DNA from: JAXHTH01 sp034211115
GTDB lineage: Bacteria; Planctomycetota; Phycisphaerae; Phycisphaerales; SM1A02
Length of the DNA: 7,351 nt
Assembly (NCBI GenBank): GCA_034211115.1
Contig: JAXHTH010000269.1
Location: 1-7,351, forward strand
Reading direction: 5' to 3'
Shown here: one piece after another, positions 1 through 5,498 of the stretch
Numbering within the stretch: the stretch's first letter is position 1
Layout of the letters: the number at the start of each line of letters is the position of its first letter
Program-made: the position numbers and the translations under genes
The notes under the pieces: model-generated
The model's input: the letters and a program-made list of their open reading frames with translations, nothing else
What the model was told of the DNA's origin: nothing
The model's database searches: none

Positions 1-164
<164 letters not shown>

Positions 165-167
<3 letters not shown>

Positions 168-192
168 TAAGCGATGAGCGATAAGTGATGTG
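165..192. repeat. Heptamer tandem repeat array 1 (consensus YGATRAG)
   Basis: Four back-to-back 7-base units: TGATAAG, CGATGAG, CGATAAG and TGATGTG (last one decayed). The first unit begins exactly at the secA stop codon, so the repeat supplies the TGA. A 22-base segment (161-182) recurs identically at 262-283 in the second array. Confidence 0.75.
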
Positions 193-251
193 GTCGCCGT
201 TTCGCGACGCGGTTCACCCGCGTGTCGAGCGACCGAGCCACGAACATCGAG

Positions 252-292
252 CGAGAAGCGAGAAGTGATAAGCGATGAGCGATGAGTGACAG
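252..292. repeat. Heptamer tandem repeat array 2 (consensus YGAKRAG)
   Basis: Units CGAGAAG (twice), TGATAAG, CGATGAG (twice) and a degenerate TGACAG follow each other in strict 7-base register. The middle shares an exact 22-base match with the first array. The 59 bases between the arrays hold a 5-bp hairpin (GTCGC 193-197 / GCGAC 204-208). The layout is like the short tandemly repeated heptamers described in cyanobacteria, but the unit is different and no relationship is claimed. Confidence 0.75.
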
Positions 293-338
293 TCAAAGCG
301 CCCCTCGCGCTCCTTTGAGCCCCGCGTGGTAACGCGGG
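293..338. terminator. Possible two-way terminator between secA and the converging membrane protein gene
   Basis: Two adjacent hairpins lie where two genes converge. The first pairs 293-301 with 307-310 and 314-318 (TCAAA plus GCGC stem, with a 3-base bulge). The second is a perfect 7-bp stem, CCCGCGT 321-327 with ACGCGGG 332-338, around a GGTA loop. There is no clean T-run on either side, so intrinsic termination is only a possibility. Confidence 0.3.
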
Positions 339-355
339 ACCGACCTCCGAACACA

Positions 356-1522
356 TCAGGCCCTCGACGTGCGCTCACCACGCCCCGTCACCAGCCGCGC
401 GACAAGCCACAGCACGGCCCCCGCGGCGGGAATCACCATCACCCACGCCCGTTCGTGAAGAAACGCCAGCTCATACAGCGGCGCCAGAAGCAGAATGACG
501 ACGATCAGCAGCCCGATCGCGCGCGTGGAGCGCCGCGCCGGCCGCGCCGGCCCCATGAACACCAGCACGTACGCCGGGAACGCCAGGCCGTAGAAGACGA
601 GGAACCGGATATAGAGATCATCGCCCGCGCCGACCGCTCCGGCCGGCAGCGCCCGCGCTACCGGCAGGATTACCGCACCCGCAAGCGGCAGGAGCATGAG
701 CAGGACCCGCGCGCCGCCCGATCGGATCGCCGGCGTCAGCCGCAGCTCGCGCAGATGTGCCCCCACCGTGAAGATGATCTGGGCGAGGATGTGCCCCAGC
801 GCGATCGGCGCCAGCACCGGCGTCCACCACATGAAGCAGGTGAAGACGATCATCACGGCGAACGTCGCGCCGAACACCGCGAACGCGTGACGGCTCGGCG
901 ACCGCCGCAGCGCCCGGTGAAACGTCAGATCGAGATACGGGCACAGCAGGAATCCCAGCGCGATGATCGGCGCCAGCCACGCGAGTTCCGCGACATCGAT
1001 TCGACCCGCCACGCCCCACTCGATTTCACCGCCGAAGCCGACCACGGCGAACGCGCCGAGCGAGAACAGGTACGTCAGCCCCGCCAGCATGAGCCACGTG
1101 CGATCCACGGCGAGGCTGAGCACGAACCCCGCGGCGAACACGCCGGCCGCGACGAGCAGTGCCGGCCCGGTGCCTCCCGCCCTTTCCGGCATCAACTCCG
1201 TCAGCAACAGCGTGATGAAGAACACGTGAAACGCGAGAGCGACAAGCGAGAAGACGACCATCGCACCCCCGTGCCGCGCCGTCAGCGCCTCGCTCCGCCC
1301 CCGCCGCGCCACGATGTAGCCGAACCCCGCGCAGCCGAGCACGTTCGGAACGGCGAAGACGAGAAACCCCCACCAGCCGTACCGGTCCAGCATCAGCTTC
1401 GGCAGGTACAGCCCGATGCACCACGTCCAACTGCACGCGCAGAACACGCCCCACGCGATCACGCCCACCCCGGCCGGTACTCGTCGCTGTTGAACGGGAT
1501 TCACCGCAGCCACGCAAATCAC
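356..1522 (-). CDS. Polytopic membrane protein, transporter-like, function unknown
   Basis: A 388-residue, strongly hydrophobic protein with about 11-12 predicted helices, at roughly residues 17-40, 48-71, 86-109, 119-139, 142-164, 178-196, 213-233, 236-256, 271-290, 303-324, 334-354 and 358-378. Loops rich in Arg (RRGR near 73-76, RALRR 203-207, ARRSTR 329-334) suggest cytoplasmic faces. The first helix and loop contain WTWCIGLYLPKLML and then GWWGFLVFAVPNVLG, a layout that recalls the first helices of sodium-solute symporter or amino-acid permease type carriers; this is an impression and not a family assignment. No binding or catalytic motif can be named. The longest frame starts at GTG 1522-1520 without a visible Shine-Dalgarno. 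GTG codons at residues 4 and 7 are equally possible, because the N-terminal 15 residues are not part of a helix. TGA stop at 358-356. It converges on secA and is separated from the next minus-strand gene by about 190 bp, so it is probably its own transcription unit. Confidence 0.8.
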   Translation of the reverse strand: MICVAAVNPVQQRRVPAGVGVIAWGVFCACSWTWCIGLYLPKLMLDRYGWWGFLVFAVPNVLGCAGFGYIVARRGRSEALTARHGGAMVVFSLVALAFHVFFITLLLTELMPERAGGTGPALLVAAGVFAAGFVLSLAVDRTWLMLAGLTYLFSLGAFAVVGFGGEIEWGVAGRIDVAELAWLAPIIALGFLLCPYLDLTFHRALRRSPSRHAFAVFGATFAVMIVFTCFMWWTPVLAPIALGHILAQIIFTVGAHLRELRLTPAIRSGGARVLLMLLPLAGAVILPVARALPAGAVGAGDDLYIRFLVFYGLAFPAYVLVFMGPARPARRSTRAIGLLIVVILLLAPLYELAFLHERAWVMVIPAAGAVLWLVARLVTGRGERTSRA

Positions 1523-1612
1523 GCATCATCGTTTAGCCGCGACCCGCAGGGGAGCGCTTCCCCCCCGGCGTTTGCGCCGCGCCGATGCGGAATCACGCAG
1601 GATCGTCGGCCG
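1517..1612. repeat. Imperfect direct repeat and small hairpin upstream of the membrane protein gene
   Basis: AATCACGCA followed by two variable bases and ATCGT occurs at 1517-1532 and again at 1591-1606, and both copies run on into a GCCG element. Between them is a small hairpin, GGGGA 1549-1553 with TCCCC 1559-1563. The first copy overlaps the annotated GTG start of the minus-strand gene, which adds doubt to that start. The pair could be operator-like sites or dispersed intergenic repeats; the sequence does not decide. Confidence 0.4.
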
Positions 1613-1658
1613 AGAATACCAGATCCCCCCAATGCCCGCCGTCTGCAGTGTGCCATTT

Positions 1659-1716
1659 CCGGGGGCCCGGGGGCCCGGGGGGCCCGGGGACCCGGGAATC
1701 CGGGGGTCCGGGGGCC
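1659..1716. repeat. G/C-rich period-8 tandem repeat tract
   Basis: Read on the minus strand the tract is made of degenerate 8-base units of the type CCCCCGGR (variants CCCCCGGA, TTCCCGGG, TCCCCGGG), with one 9-base unit. It contains only three A/T bases in the 54-base core (1661-1714). It starts just past the TAA stop of the thioesterase-like gene. The runs of CCCGGG are self-complementary, so the transcript could fold very stably and may act on transcript ends. It shares the 12-base string CCCCCGGATTCC (1706-1695) with the array at the right end of the window. Confidence 0.75.
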
Positions 1717-2340
1717 TTACGGCTTCCCCGCGCCCTTCCGACGCTCGCTGCGATCGCGGACGTGCGACTTGGGCGTGCAGTGGAAGGTGATGTGGCATCG
1801 CCCCACGCGCAGCTCCCGGCCGCGTTTCTTCAGCCGCTGGCGGATCTCCATCTCGAGGTCGATGTTGAACTCCCCGCCGTGCGCGAGCTTCTCCTGCACG
1901 TCCTCGGTGTTGACGATGTGGTACATCGCCGGCCCCAGGCAGGGTCGGAGGAACTGGTAGCGCATCTCCTTGCAGACGACGATGTAGTCGCTGCCGCACT
2001 CGGAGAAGAGATACATCCCCGCCGCGACCTCGCTGTTGCCCAGCAGGGCGGCGCCCGCCATCGCGTTGTACCAGTTGCGGTTGATCCGCCGGAAGGGCAG
2101 GACGGCCACGAAGCGCTTGGAGTCCAGCCGCTTCATGGTGATCCCGCTGCGGAAGGCATACGGGAGCCAGATGAGCGAGCAAACCTTGTGCCAGAAGTTG
2201 TTCCGCGTGCTCAGCCGGCTGATGAACCGCTCGACGCGCTCGAACATCGTCAGCCGCTTGCCGGCCAGCCCCGCCGCGTCGCGGCCGCCGGGCGCGTCGG
2301 TCATCTGTTCCAGGCTCTGCTCGATCTTCGCGGTCGACAC
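1717..2340 (-). CDS. Hotdog-fold acyl-CoA thioesterase-like protein (DUF4442-like)
   Basis: A 207-residue soluble protein. The core, about residues 76-145, reads as a hotdog domain: a strand FVAVLPF, then NRNWYNAMAGAALLGNSE leading into the long central helix, then SDYIVVCKEMRYQFLRPCLG, where the next strands would run. Asn88/Asn92 and Glu104 sit where PaaI/DUF4442-type thioesterases keep their active-site Asn and acidic residue. A second strand region (HITFHCTPKS, 183-192) follows, and the C-terminus is a basic tail (SERRKGAGKP). Proteins of this fold hydrolyse acyl-CoA thioesters or only bind acyl groups; the substrate cannot be told. The longest frame starts at GTG 2340-2338; ATG codons at residues 13 and 32 are alternatives, and none has a clear Shine-Dalgarno. 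The stop is TAA at 1719-1717, directly next to the period-8 repeat. It is divergent from the isomerase gene across a 198-bp spacer and seems monocistronic. Confidence 0.6.
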   Translation of the reverse strand: MSTAKIEQSLEQMTDAPGGRDAAGLAGKRLTMFERVERFISRLSTRNNFWHKVCSLIWLPYAFRSGITMKRLDSKRFVAVLPFRRINRNWYNAMAGAALLGNSEVAAGMYLFSECGSDYIVVCKEMRYQFLRPCLGPAMYHIVNTEDVQEKLAHGGEFNIDLEMEIRQRLKKRGRELRVGRCHITFHCTPKSHVRDRSERRKGAGKP

Positions 2341-2538
2341 GGCTCGTCTCGCGCATCCGTCCGGATTCGGGTTCGGTTCGCCCGGCCCTCGTCCGCGGCG
2401 TGCGGGCCGGGCCGGGAAGTCGTATGCTAAGCGGGCCGGGCCCGGTCATCCACCCGACTCGCCGAGGGCGCAGCGCGCCCCGAACGTACCATTTGTCGGC
2501 AACCCGCCCCGGTCAGCAGAGAAAAGGCACGCATCCCC
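2341..2538. other. Divergent intergenic spacer
   Basis: This stretch must hold the promoters of both the thioesterase-like gene (minus) and the isomerase gene (plus). It is very GC-rich, contains the perfect palindrome CCGGGCCCGG at 2436-2445 and a similar GGGCCGGGCCGGG run near 2404. No convincing -35/-10 pair is visible on either strand. Confidence 0.4.
2521..2527 (+). promoter_or_regulatory. Ribosome binding site of the isomerase gene
   Basis: GAAAAGG lies 11 bases before ATG 2539. The spacing is slightly long, but it is the only purine-rich match near this start and the protein begins with a typical first TIM-barrel strand, so it supports the start. Confidence 0.5.
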
Positions 2539-3369
2539 ATGAGTATTCCCCGTCTTGGCGTGTGCAGTTGGAGCCTCCAGGCCCGCGATCCGCAGCATCT
2601 CCTGGAGGCGGTCGATCGGTGCGGGCTCGATGCCGTCCAGCTCGCCCTCAGCCCCCTCGTCGCCGGGCCCGATCGCTGGGGCGAGGCCTTCCGGATCCTC
2701 GATGAGGCCGGCATCAACATCTTCAGCGGCATGATGACCACCGCCGGCGAGGATTACTCGACCCTCCAGTCCATCGCCGAAACCGGCGGGATCCGGCCGG
2801 ACGGGACGTGGGAGGAGAACCTCGCCCACGCGGAGGCGGTGGCCGACCTCGCCGCCGCCGGCGGCCTCGATCTCGTCACCTTCCATGCCGGCTTCATCCC
2901 CGAGCAGGCGGGCGATCCGGAGCGGGCGAAGCTGCTGGAGCGGCTGCGCACCCTCGCCGACCTCTTCGCCCGCCGAGGCCTCTGGCTGGGGCTGGAGACG
3001 GGCCAGGAGACGGCCGCCACGCTGCTGGAGGCCCTCGAAGCGCTGGATCGCCCCAACGTCGTCGTCAATTTCGATCCGGCCAATATGATCCTCTACGGCA
3101 AGGGCGATCCGGTCGAGGCCCTCGGGCTCCTCGCCCACCACGTCATGCAGGTGCACATCAAGGACGCCCTGCCCGCGAAGAAGCCCGGCACGTGGGGCAG
3201 CGAGGTCGCGGTCGGCACCGGCGCCATCGACTGGATGTGCCTTTTCGAGATCGCCCTCGCGATCGACCCGCCGCTGCATTTCATCATCGAGCGCGAGGCG
3301 GGCGAGGACCGCGTCGCCGATGTCATCGCCGCCCGCCACGTCGTCGAACGCTTCCTGTCGCCGCAGTAG
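2539..3369 (+). CDS. Sugar phosphate isomerase/epimerase family protein (xylose isomerase-like TIM barrel)
   Basis: A 276-residue, cytoplasmic-looking protein (no signal peptide) with the full beta/alpha-barrel pattern of the AP_endonuc_2 / xylose-isomerase-like superfamily. The first strand is RLGVCSWSL (5-13). The four metal ligands of this family are all visible: Glu153 in GLETGQE, Asp179 in VVVNFDPANM, His206 in VMQVHIKDA and Glu251 in FIIEREAG, with His116 (TFHAGF) as an added active-site residue. Order and spacing match ketose 3-epimerases and related enzymes that use a divalent metal to move a proton next to the sugar carbonyl. The conserved GSEVAVGTGAID (220-231) precedes the last strands. 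The family covers epimerases, isomerases and inosose dehydratases, so the sugar cannot be named. The gene is divergent from its left neighbour and ends at TAG, directly against the palindrome at 3370, so it is likely transcribed alone. Confidence 0.85.
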   Translation: MSIPRLGVCSWSLQARDPQHLLEAVDRCGLDAVQLALSPLVAGPDRWGEAFRILDEAGINIFSGMMTTAGEDYSTLQSIAETGGIRPDGTWEENLAHAEAVADLAAAGGLDLVTFHAGFIPEQAGDPERAKLLERLRTLADLFARRGLWLGLETGQETAATLLEALEALDRPNVVVNFDPANMILYGKGDPVEALGLLAHHVMQVHIKDALPAKKPGTWGSEVAVGTGAIDWMCLFEIALAIDPPLHFIIEREAGEDRVADVIAARHVVERFLSPQ

Positions 3370-3450
3370 AAAAGGTGTCAGGAATCCTTTTCCGGCCCGG
3401 GGGGACAGTGGAGCCGGAGGCATTCCCCGCAAAGGCTCCTGACACCTTTT
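3370..3450. repeat. Long REPIN-like palindrome, probable terminator of the isomerase gene
   Basis: Inverted arms AAAAGGTGTCAGGA (3370-3383) and its exact complement TCCTGACACCTTTT (3437-3450) give a 14-bp perfect stem. Inside, CCTTT 3386-3390 pairs with AAAGG 3431-3435, and TCCGGC 3391-3396 pairs with GCCGGA 3413-3418, so nearly the whole 81 bases can fold into one rod. The right arm ends in five T residues, which on the plus strand makes a good Rho-independent terminator starting one base past the TAG stop. Paired inverted motifs of this design resemble REP/REPIN elements, which are moved by REP-associated tyrosine transposases (RAYT). No such transposase is in this window. Confidence 0.7.
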
Positions 3451-3469
3451 TCTCGCTTCTTCTCGCTGG

Positions 3470-3514
3470 CGCAACCGGAGTCACCGACCTCCTGCTCACC
3501 GGCCAGAGGTTGCG
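3470..3514 (-). terminator. Weak inverted repeat downstream of the two-gene operon
   Basis: CGCAACC (3470-3476) and GGTTGCG (3508-3514) form a 7-bp stem with a long loop, 27 bases past the stop of the small membrane protein gene. No T-run follows on the minus strand, so its role as a terminator is uncertain. The REPIN-like palindrome beyond it could serve as well. Confidence 0.25.
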
Positions 3515-3540
3515 TTCCCTCACCACACCAACTCATACCG

Positions 3541-4077
3541 TCAATCCTCGGGCCCCGCTGATTTCGACTGGTTGAGAAGCAACACCCTGATCTCCTCCCC
3601 GTTCCGCCGCGCTTCGTCGTGCGCCTCTTCCGCCGTCCGACGCGCTCTCTCGACATCGCTCTCCACACGCTCAAGATCCCTGAGCCGAGGGGTATCCTCG
3701 AGAGCCCTGTCCAGTCGATCACCCACCTTCTCCGCCTTCTGATACAGAAACGCGCCCGCCCCCATCAGCGTTGTCCAAAGTCCAACTACGATTGCCCATT
3801 CCCCCAGAGAAAGACCACGGCCACGCGCCTGTCCCCCACGCCACCCACCCGTCGTCGCTTCGAGCTTGCCAGCAGCAGGTTCCCCAGTCTCTTCAACTGC
3901 TAGCGCCCCTCCGGTCTCGCGCGGCGGCTCCGGGCCGGACTCCAATCCAACACGATGCTCCACCTGCCGACCGCCGGATGTTTCCATGATAGGCACGTCC
4001 CGCCGCCCCGACCCCTCGAAGCGCCGGAGGTCCTTCAGCGCGTCAACCACCGCCTTGCTCTTACCGCTCAACATCAC
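3541..4077 (-). CDS. Small protein with one membrane helix and a C-terminal coiled coil, second gene of a coupled pair
   Basis: A 178-residue protein of no family I recognise. Residues 1-90 are hydrophilic and rich in Gly, Glu and Arg, and probably disordered after a short helix (SKAVVDALKDLRRF). One transmembrane segment follows, about 93-112 (EWAIVVGLWTTLMGAGAFLY). Residues 113-167 are a strongly charged helix with heptad-like spacing (KVGDRLDRALED to ARRNGEEIRVLLL), a likely coiled coil. There is no signal peptide, so the N-terminal part is plausibly cytoplasmic. The start is GTG 4077 (GTGA overlap) or the next codon ATG 4074, which shares one base with the upstream TGA; either way translation is coupled to the TIGR04255-like gene. 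The tight coupling suggests that the two products act together, for example with the soluble partner held at the membrane. The GC content is below that of the flanking genes. A real gene by coding pattern and overlap; function unknown. Confidence 0.65.
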   Translation of the reverse strand: MMLSGKSKAVVDALKDLRRFEGSGRRDVPIMETSGGRQVEHRVGLESGPEPPRETGGALAVEETGEPAAGKLEATTGGWRGGQARGRGLSLGEWAIVVGLWTTLMGAGAFLYQKAEKVGDRLDRALEDTPRLRDLERVESDVERARRTAEEAHDEARRNGEEIRVLLLNQSKSAGPED

Positions 4078-4826
4078 GGCGCCGGTCCTACTCTTCCGAC
4101 TGATCGCTCCAACTCATCAAACAGTCTATTCACCACCTGCGCTTCGACCTCACCTCGTGCTGCCCAGACTGCCCCAACCACGTTCTTTGTCTTCTTCTCG
4201 TCACCTAGCTCGACATCACGAACGTACGTGTCAATATCCACACCGTAACCCAGCCGAGGCACGTTCTTCTGCGGCCGATCGAATGTCTTCTTGACCCAAT
4301 CCTCCTCCTGTTTCACTGGGCCAACTTCCGCTCGGCCGTTCTCATGTGTGAGCACTACCCGGCAATCCTTGACCTCCACACCCAACAGGTCGTATCCAAC
4401 TAGGAACCGGCGCTGCACGTCCCTACTCAGTTCATCGAAATCGCTCGCTCCTTTCTTTTGAAAGACAGATATCGATCGCATACCCACCCGCGAGGCCGAA
4501 GCGAATTCCTCCCTGAACACTCCTTGTACCACGTTCACAAATCTGCACGCCACAGCCTCGAATTCTGGACACTTCACGTCGTCCTCTATCACAAGCGCTG
4601 ACCTCATGTGATTCACGACTACGGACCACCGCCATTCACGAACCGCTTCGCGCATTGCCACCTCTGCGCCCGACACCTGCCACTCAACCAGCTTCTCTGG
4701 GAAGGCCGCCTGAAGAGACGCCATCAGTTGCCCTCGTCGATCAAAAACATGCAACAGAGGGCCATACCTGACCTCCACGATGAACCGTCCTTTCTTCCTC
4801 GCACGCTCAATCTGTGCCGGTTTCAT
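4074..4826 (-). CDS. TIGR04255-like protein, first gene of a coupled pair
   Basis: A 250-residue soluble protein. The overall plan recalls the sporadically distributed TIGR04255 family: an N-terminal strand (RFIVEVRYGPLLHVF), a middle strand with SRVGMRSISVF, a segment with CRVVLTHENGRAEVGPV, then LGYGVDIDTYVRDVE, and a C-terminal helix with VNRLFDELERSVG. This is recognition by pattern and is not certain; no catalytic motif, membrane helix or signal peptide is seen, and the family has no known biochemical function. The frame is open from GTG 4865, but ATG 4826 has GGAGG five bases upstream and puts the conserved-looking strand near the N-terminus, so I chose it. The stop TGA (4076-4074) overlaps the start of the next gene. 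The DNA is clearly poorer in GC than the neighbouring isomerase and ggt genes, which suggests horizontal acquisition. An alternative is a lineage-specific hypothetical protein. Confidence 0.6.
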   Translation of the reverse strand: MKPAQIERARKKGRFIVEVRYGPLLHVFDRRGQLMASLQAAFPEKLVEWQVSGAEVAMREAVREWRWSVVVNHMRSALVIEDDVKCPEFEAVACRFVNVVQGVFREEFASASRVGMRSISVFQKKGASDFDELSRDVQRRFLVGYDLLGVEVKDCRVVLTHENGRAEVGPVKQEEDWVKKTFDRPQKNVPRLGYGVDIDTYVRDVELGDEKKTKNVVGAVWAARGEVEAQVVNRLFDELERSVGRVGPAP

Positions 4827-4831
4827 CGATG

Positions 4832-4836
4832 CCTCC
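4832..4836 (-). promoter_or_regulatory. Shine-Dalgarno that decides the TIGR04255-like gene start
   Basis: A perfect GGAGG on the minus strand, five bases before ATG 4826. The longer frame from GTG 4865 has no comparable site, so the 250-residue form is preferred. Confidence 0.65.
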
Positions 4837-4873
4837 ACGAGATCGCTACACACTTCCCGCGCCACGCAAACGA

Positions 4874-4946
4874 CTGGTTCCCCGAACGCCCCCCAACGCA
4901 GAGAACAAGCGACCTAAAATGCCGCCACCATTCCGGTGGGAACCAG
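4874..4946. repeat. Inverted repeat in the leader of the two-gene operon
   Basis: CTGGTTCCC (4874-4882) and its exact complement GGGAACCAG (4938-4946) are 55 bases apart, between the candidate promoter and the TIGR04255-like gene start. It could be an operator pair or a leader RNA stem; it may also be chance. Confidence 0.35.
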
Positions 4947-4968
4947 GAACTCATGCCGATGTCACATT

Positions 4969-4998
4969 ATTATTACCGATGGGGTCGGCTCGATGCAA
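4969..4998 (-). promoter_or_regulatory. Candidate promoter of the two-gene operon
   Basis: On the minus strand TTGCAT (4998-4993) and AATAAT (4974-4969, within the unusually AT-rich TAATAATAAT) are 18 bases apart. The -10 matches TATAAT at five of six places, the -35 only at three. This is the only AT-rich patch upstream of the operon. It would give a leader of about 135 bases that includes the inverted repeat at 4874-4946. Confidence 0.3.
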
Positions 4999-5498
4999 AC
5001 AAGCACCCGTCTATGACTCCAGAACGACCAGCCCGGCCCAACCCGGAGTATCCCCGGATCGATCTCTCAACGGCACATACACGCCTCGGCATCGAGCTGA
5101 CCTGCCCTCCGAAAACTGATCCAGTGGTTCTGAAGATCGCGATGACCTCCGGCAGAGGTCTGGGGACCCTTCACGATGATGGTTATTCGGGTCAGGTGCC
5201 AACATCGATGTCCACCGCGACCCCCCACCAGGCTTGAAACCCCCTCGCGGGGGCAGAATACGGCCAGACCGTCGTGCAGCCTGGGAGGATACCGGCCTCA
5301 ACTCGCCCATGCGGACAGGGGGAGGTGACGAGTCCCGACTCCCCTCGCCACTGGCGGCCGTGATGGACGGTGCGACGACACCGCCGACTCGGCCCCCGGA
5401 TACGCTCGCTGGCGGTGGCACCCGTTGACGGATGCCTTGTACGATGGGGGTGGCGGTGCCTTCGTCGGGCGAATGAGATGCTTGTGGAGATACGCGAG
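4999..5498. other. Long intergenic region upstream of ggt, no convincing gene
   Basis: Open frames exist here on both strands, but they are rich in Arg, Pro and Gly and show no recognisable domain, so none is called. The region holds two small hairpins: GACCTC 5144-5149 with GAGGTC 5155-5160, and CCCCC 5240-5244 with GGGGG 5249-5253 around TCGC. GGTC 5157-5160 can also pair with GACC 5165-5168, giving a competing fold to the first hairpin. The promoter of ggt must lie in this part, but I see no good -35/-10 pair. Base composition returns to high GC from about 5220 onward. Confidence 0.4.
5486..5489 (+). promoter_or_regulatory. Ribosome binding site that supports the ggt start
   Basis: GGAG (inside GTGGAG) ends nine bases before ATG 5499. 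ATG 5478 has no comparable site upstream, and ATG 5505 would be 15 bases from it. The choice also gives a normal short positively charged start to the signal peptide. Confidence 0.45.

Noticed and set aside
326..1960. 544-codon open frame on the plus strand
   Set aside because: It lies antisense to the membrane protein and runs into the next gene. The product is dominated by Arg, Pro, His, Glu and Gln with no domain, as expected for the opposite strand of GC-rich coding DNA.
1526..2449. 307-codon minus-strand frame over the thioesterase-like gene
   Set aside because: Same strand but another frame. It translates the period-8 repeat into Pro/Gly runs and lacks the hotdog pattern present in the accepted frame.
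2446..3474. 342-codon open frame on the minus strand
   Set aside because: Antisense to the isomerase gene and includes the palindrome; there is no start signal and no domain.
4608..5237. 209-codon plus-strand frame across the operon's upstream region
   Set aside because: Half of it is antisense to the TIGR04255-like gene. The rest has no ribosome site and no recognisable domain.
5234..5262. TTGAAA followed 17 bases later by AATACG as a plus-strand promoter for ggt
   Set aside because: The -10 matches at only three of six places, and the spacer is taken up by a CCCCC/GGGGG hairpin. It is also over 230 bases from the start codon.
5011..5421. 136-codon minus-strand frame in the spacer before ggt
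   Set aside because: Low-complexity Ser/Arg/Gly/Pro composition, no Shine-Dalgarno, no family resemblance; treated as non-coding.
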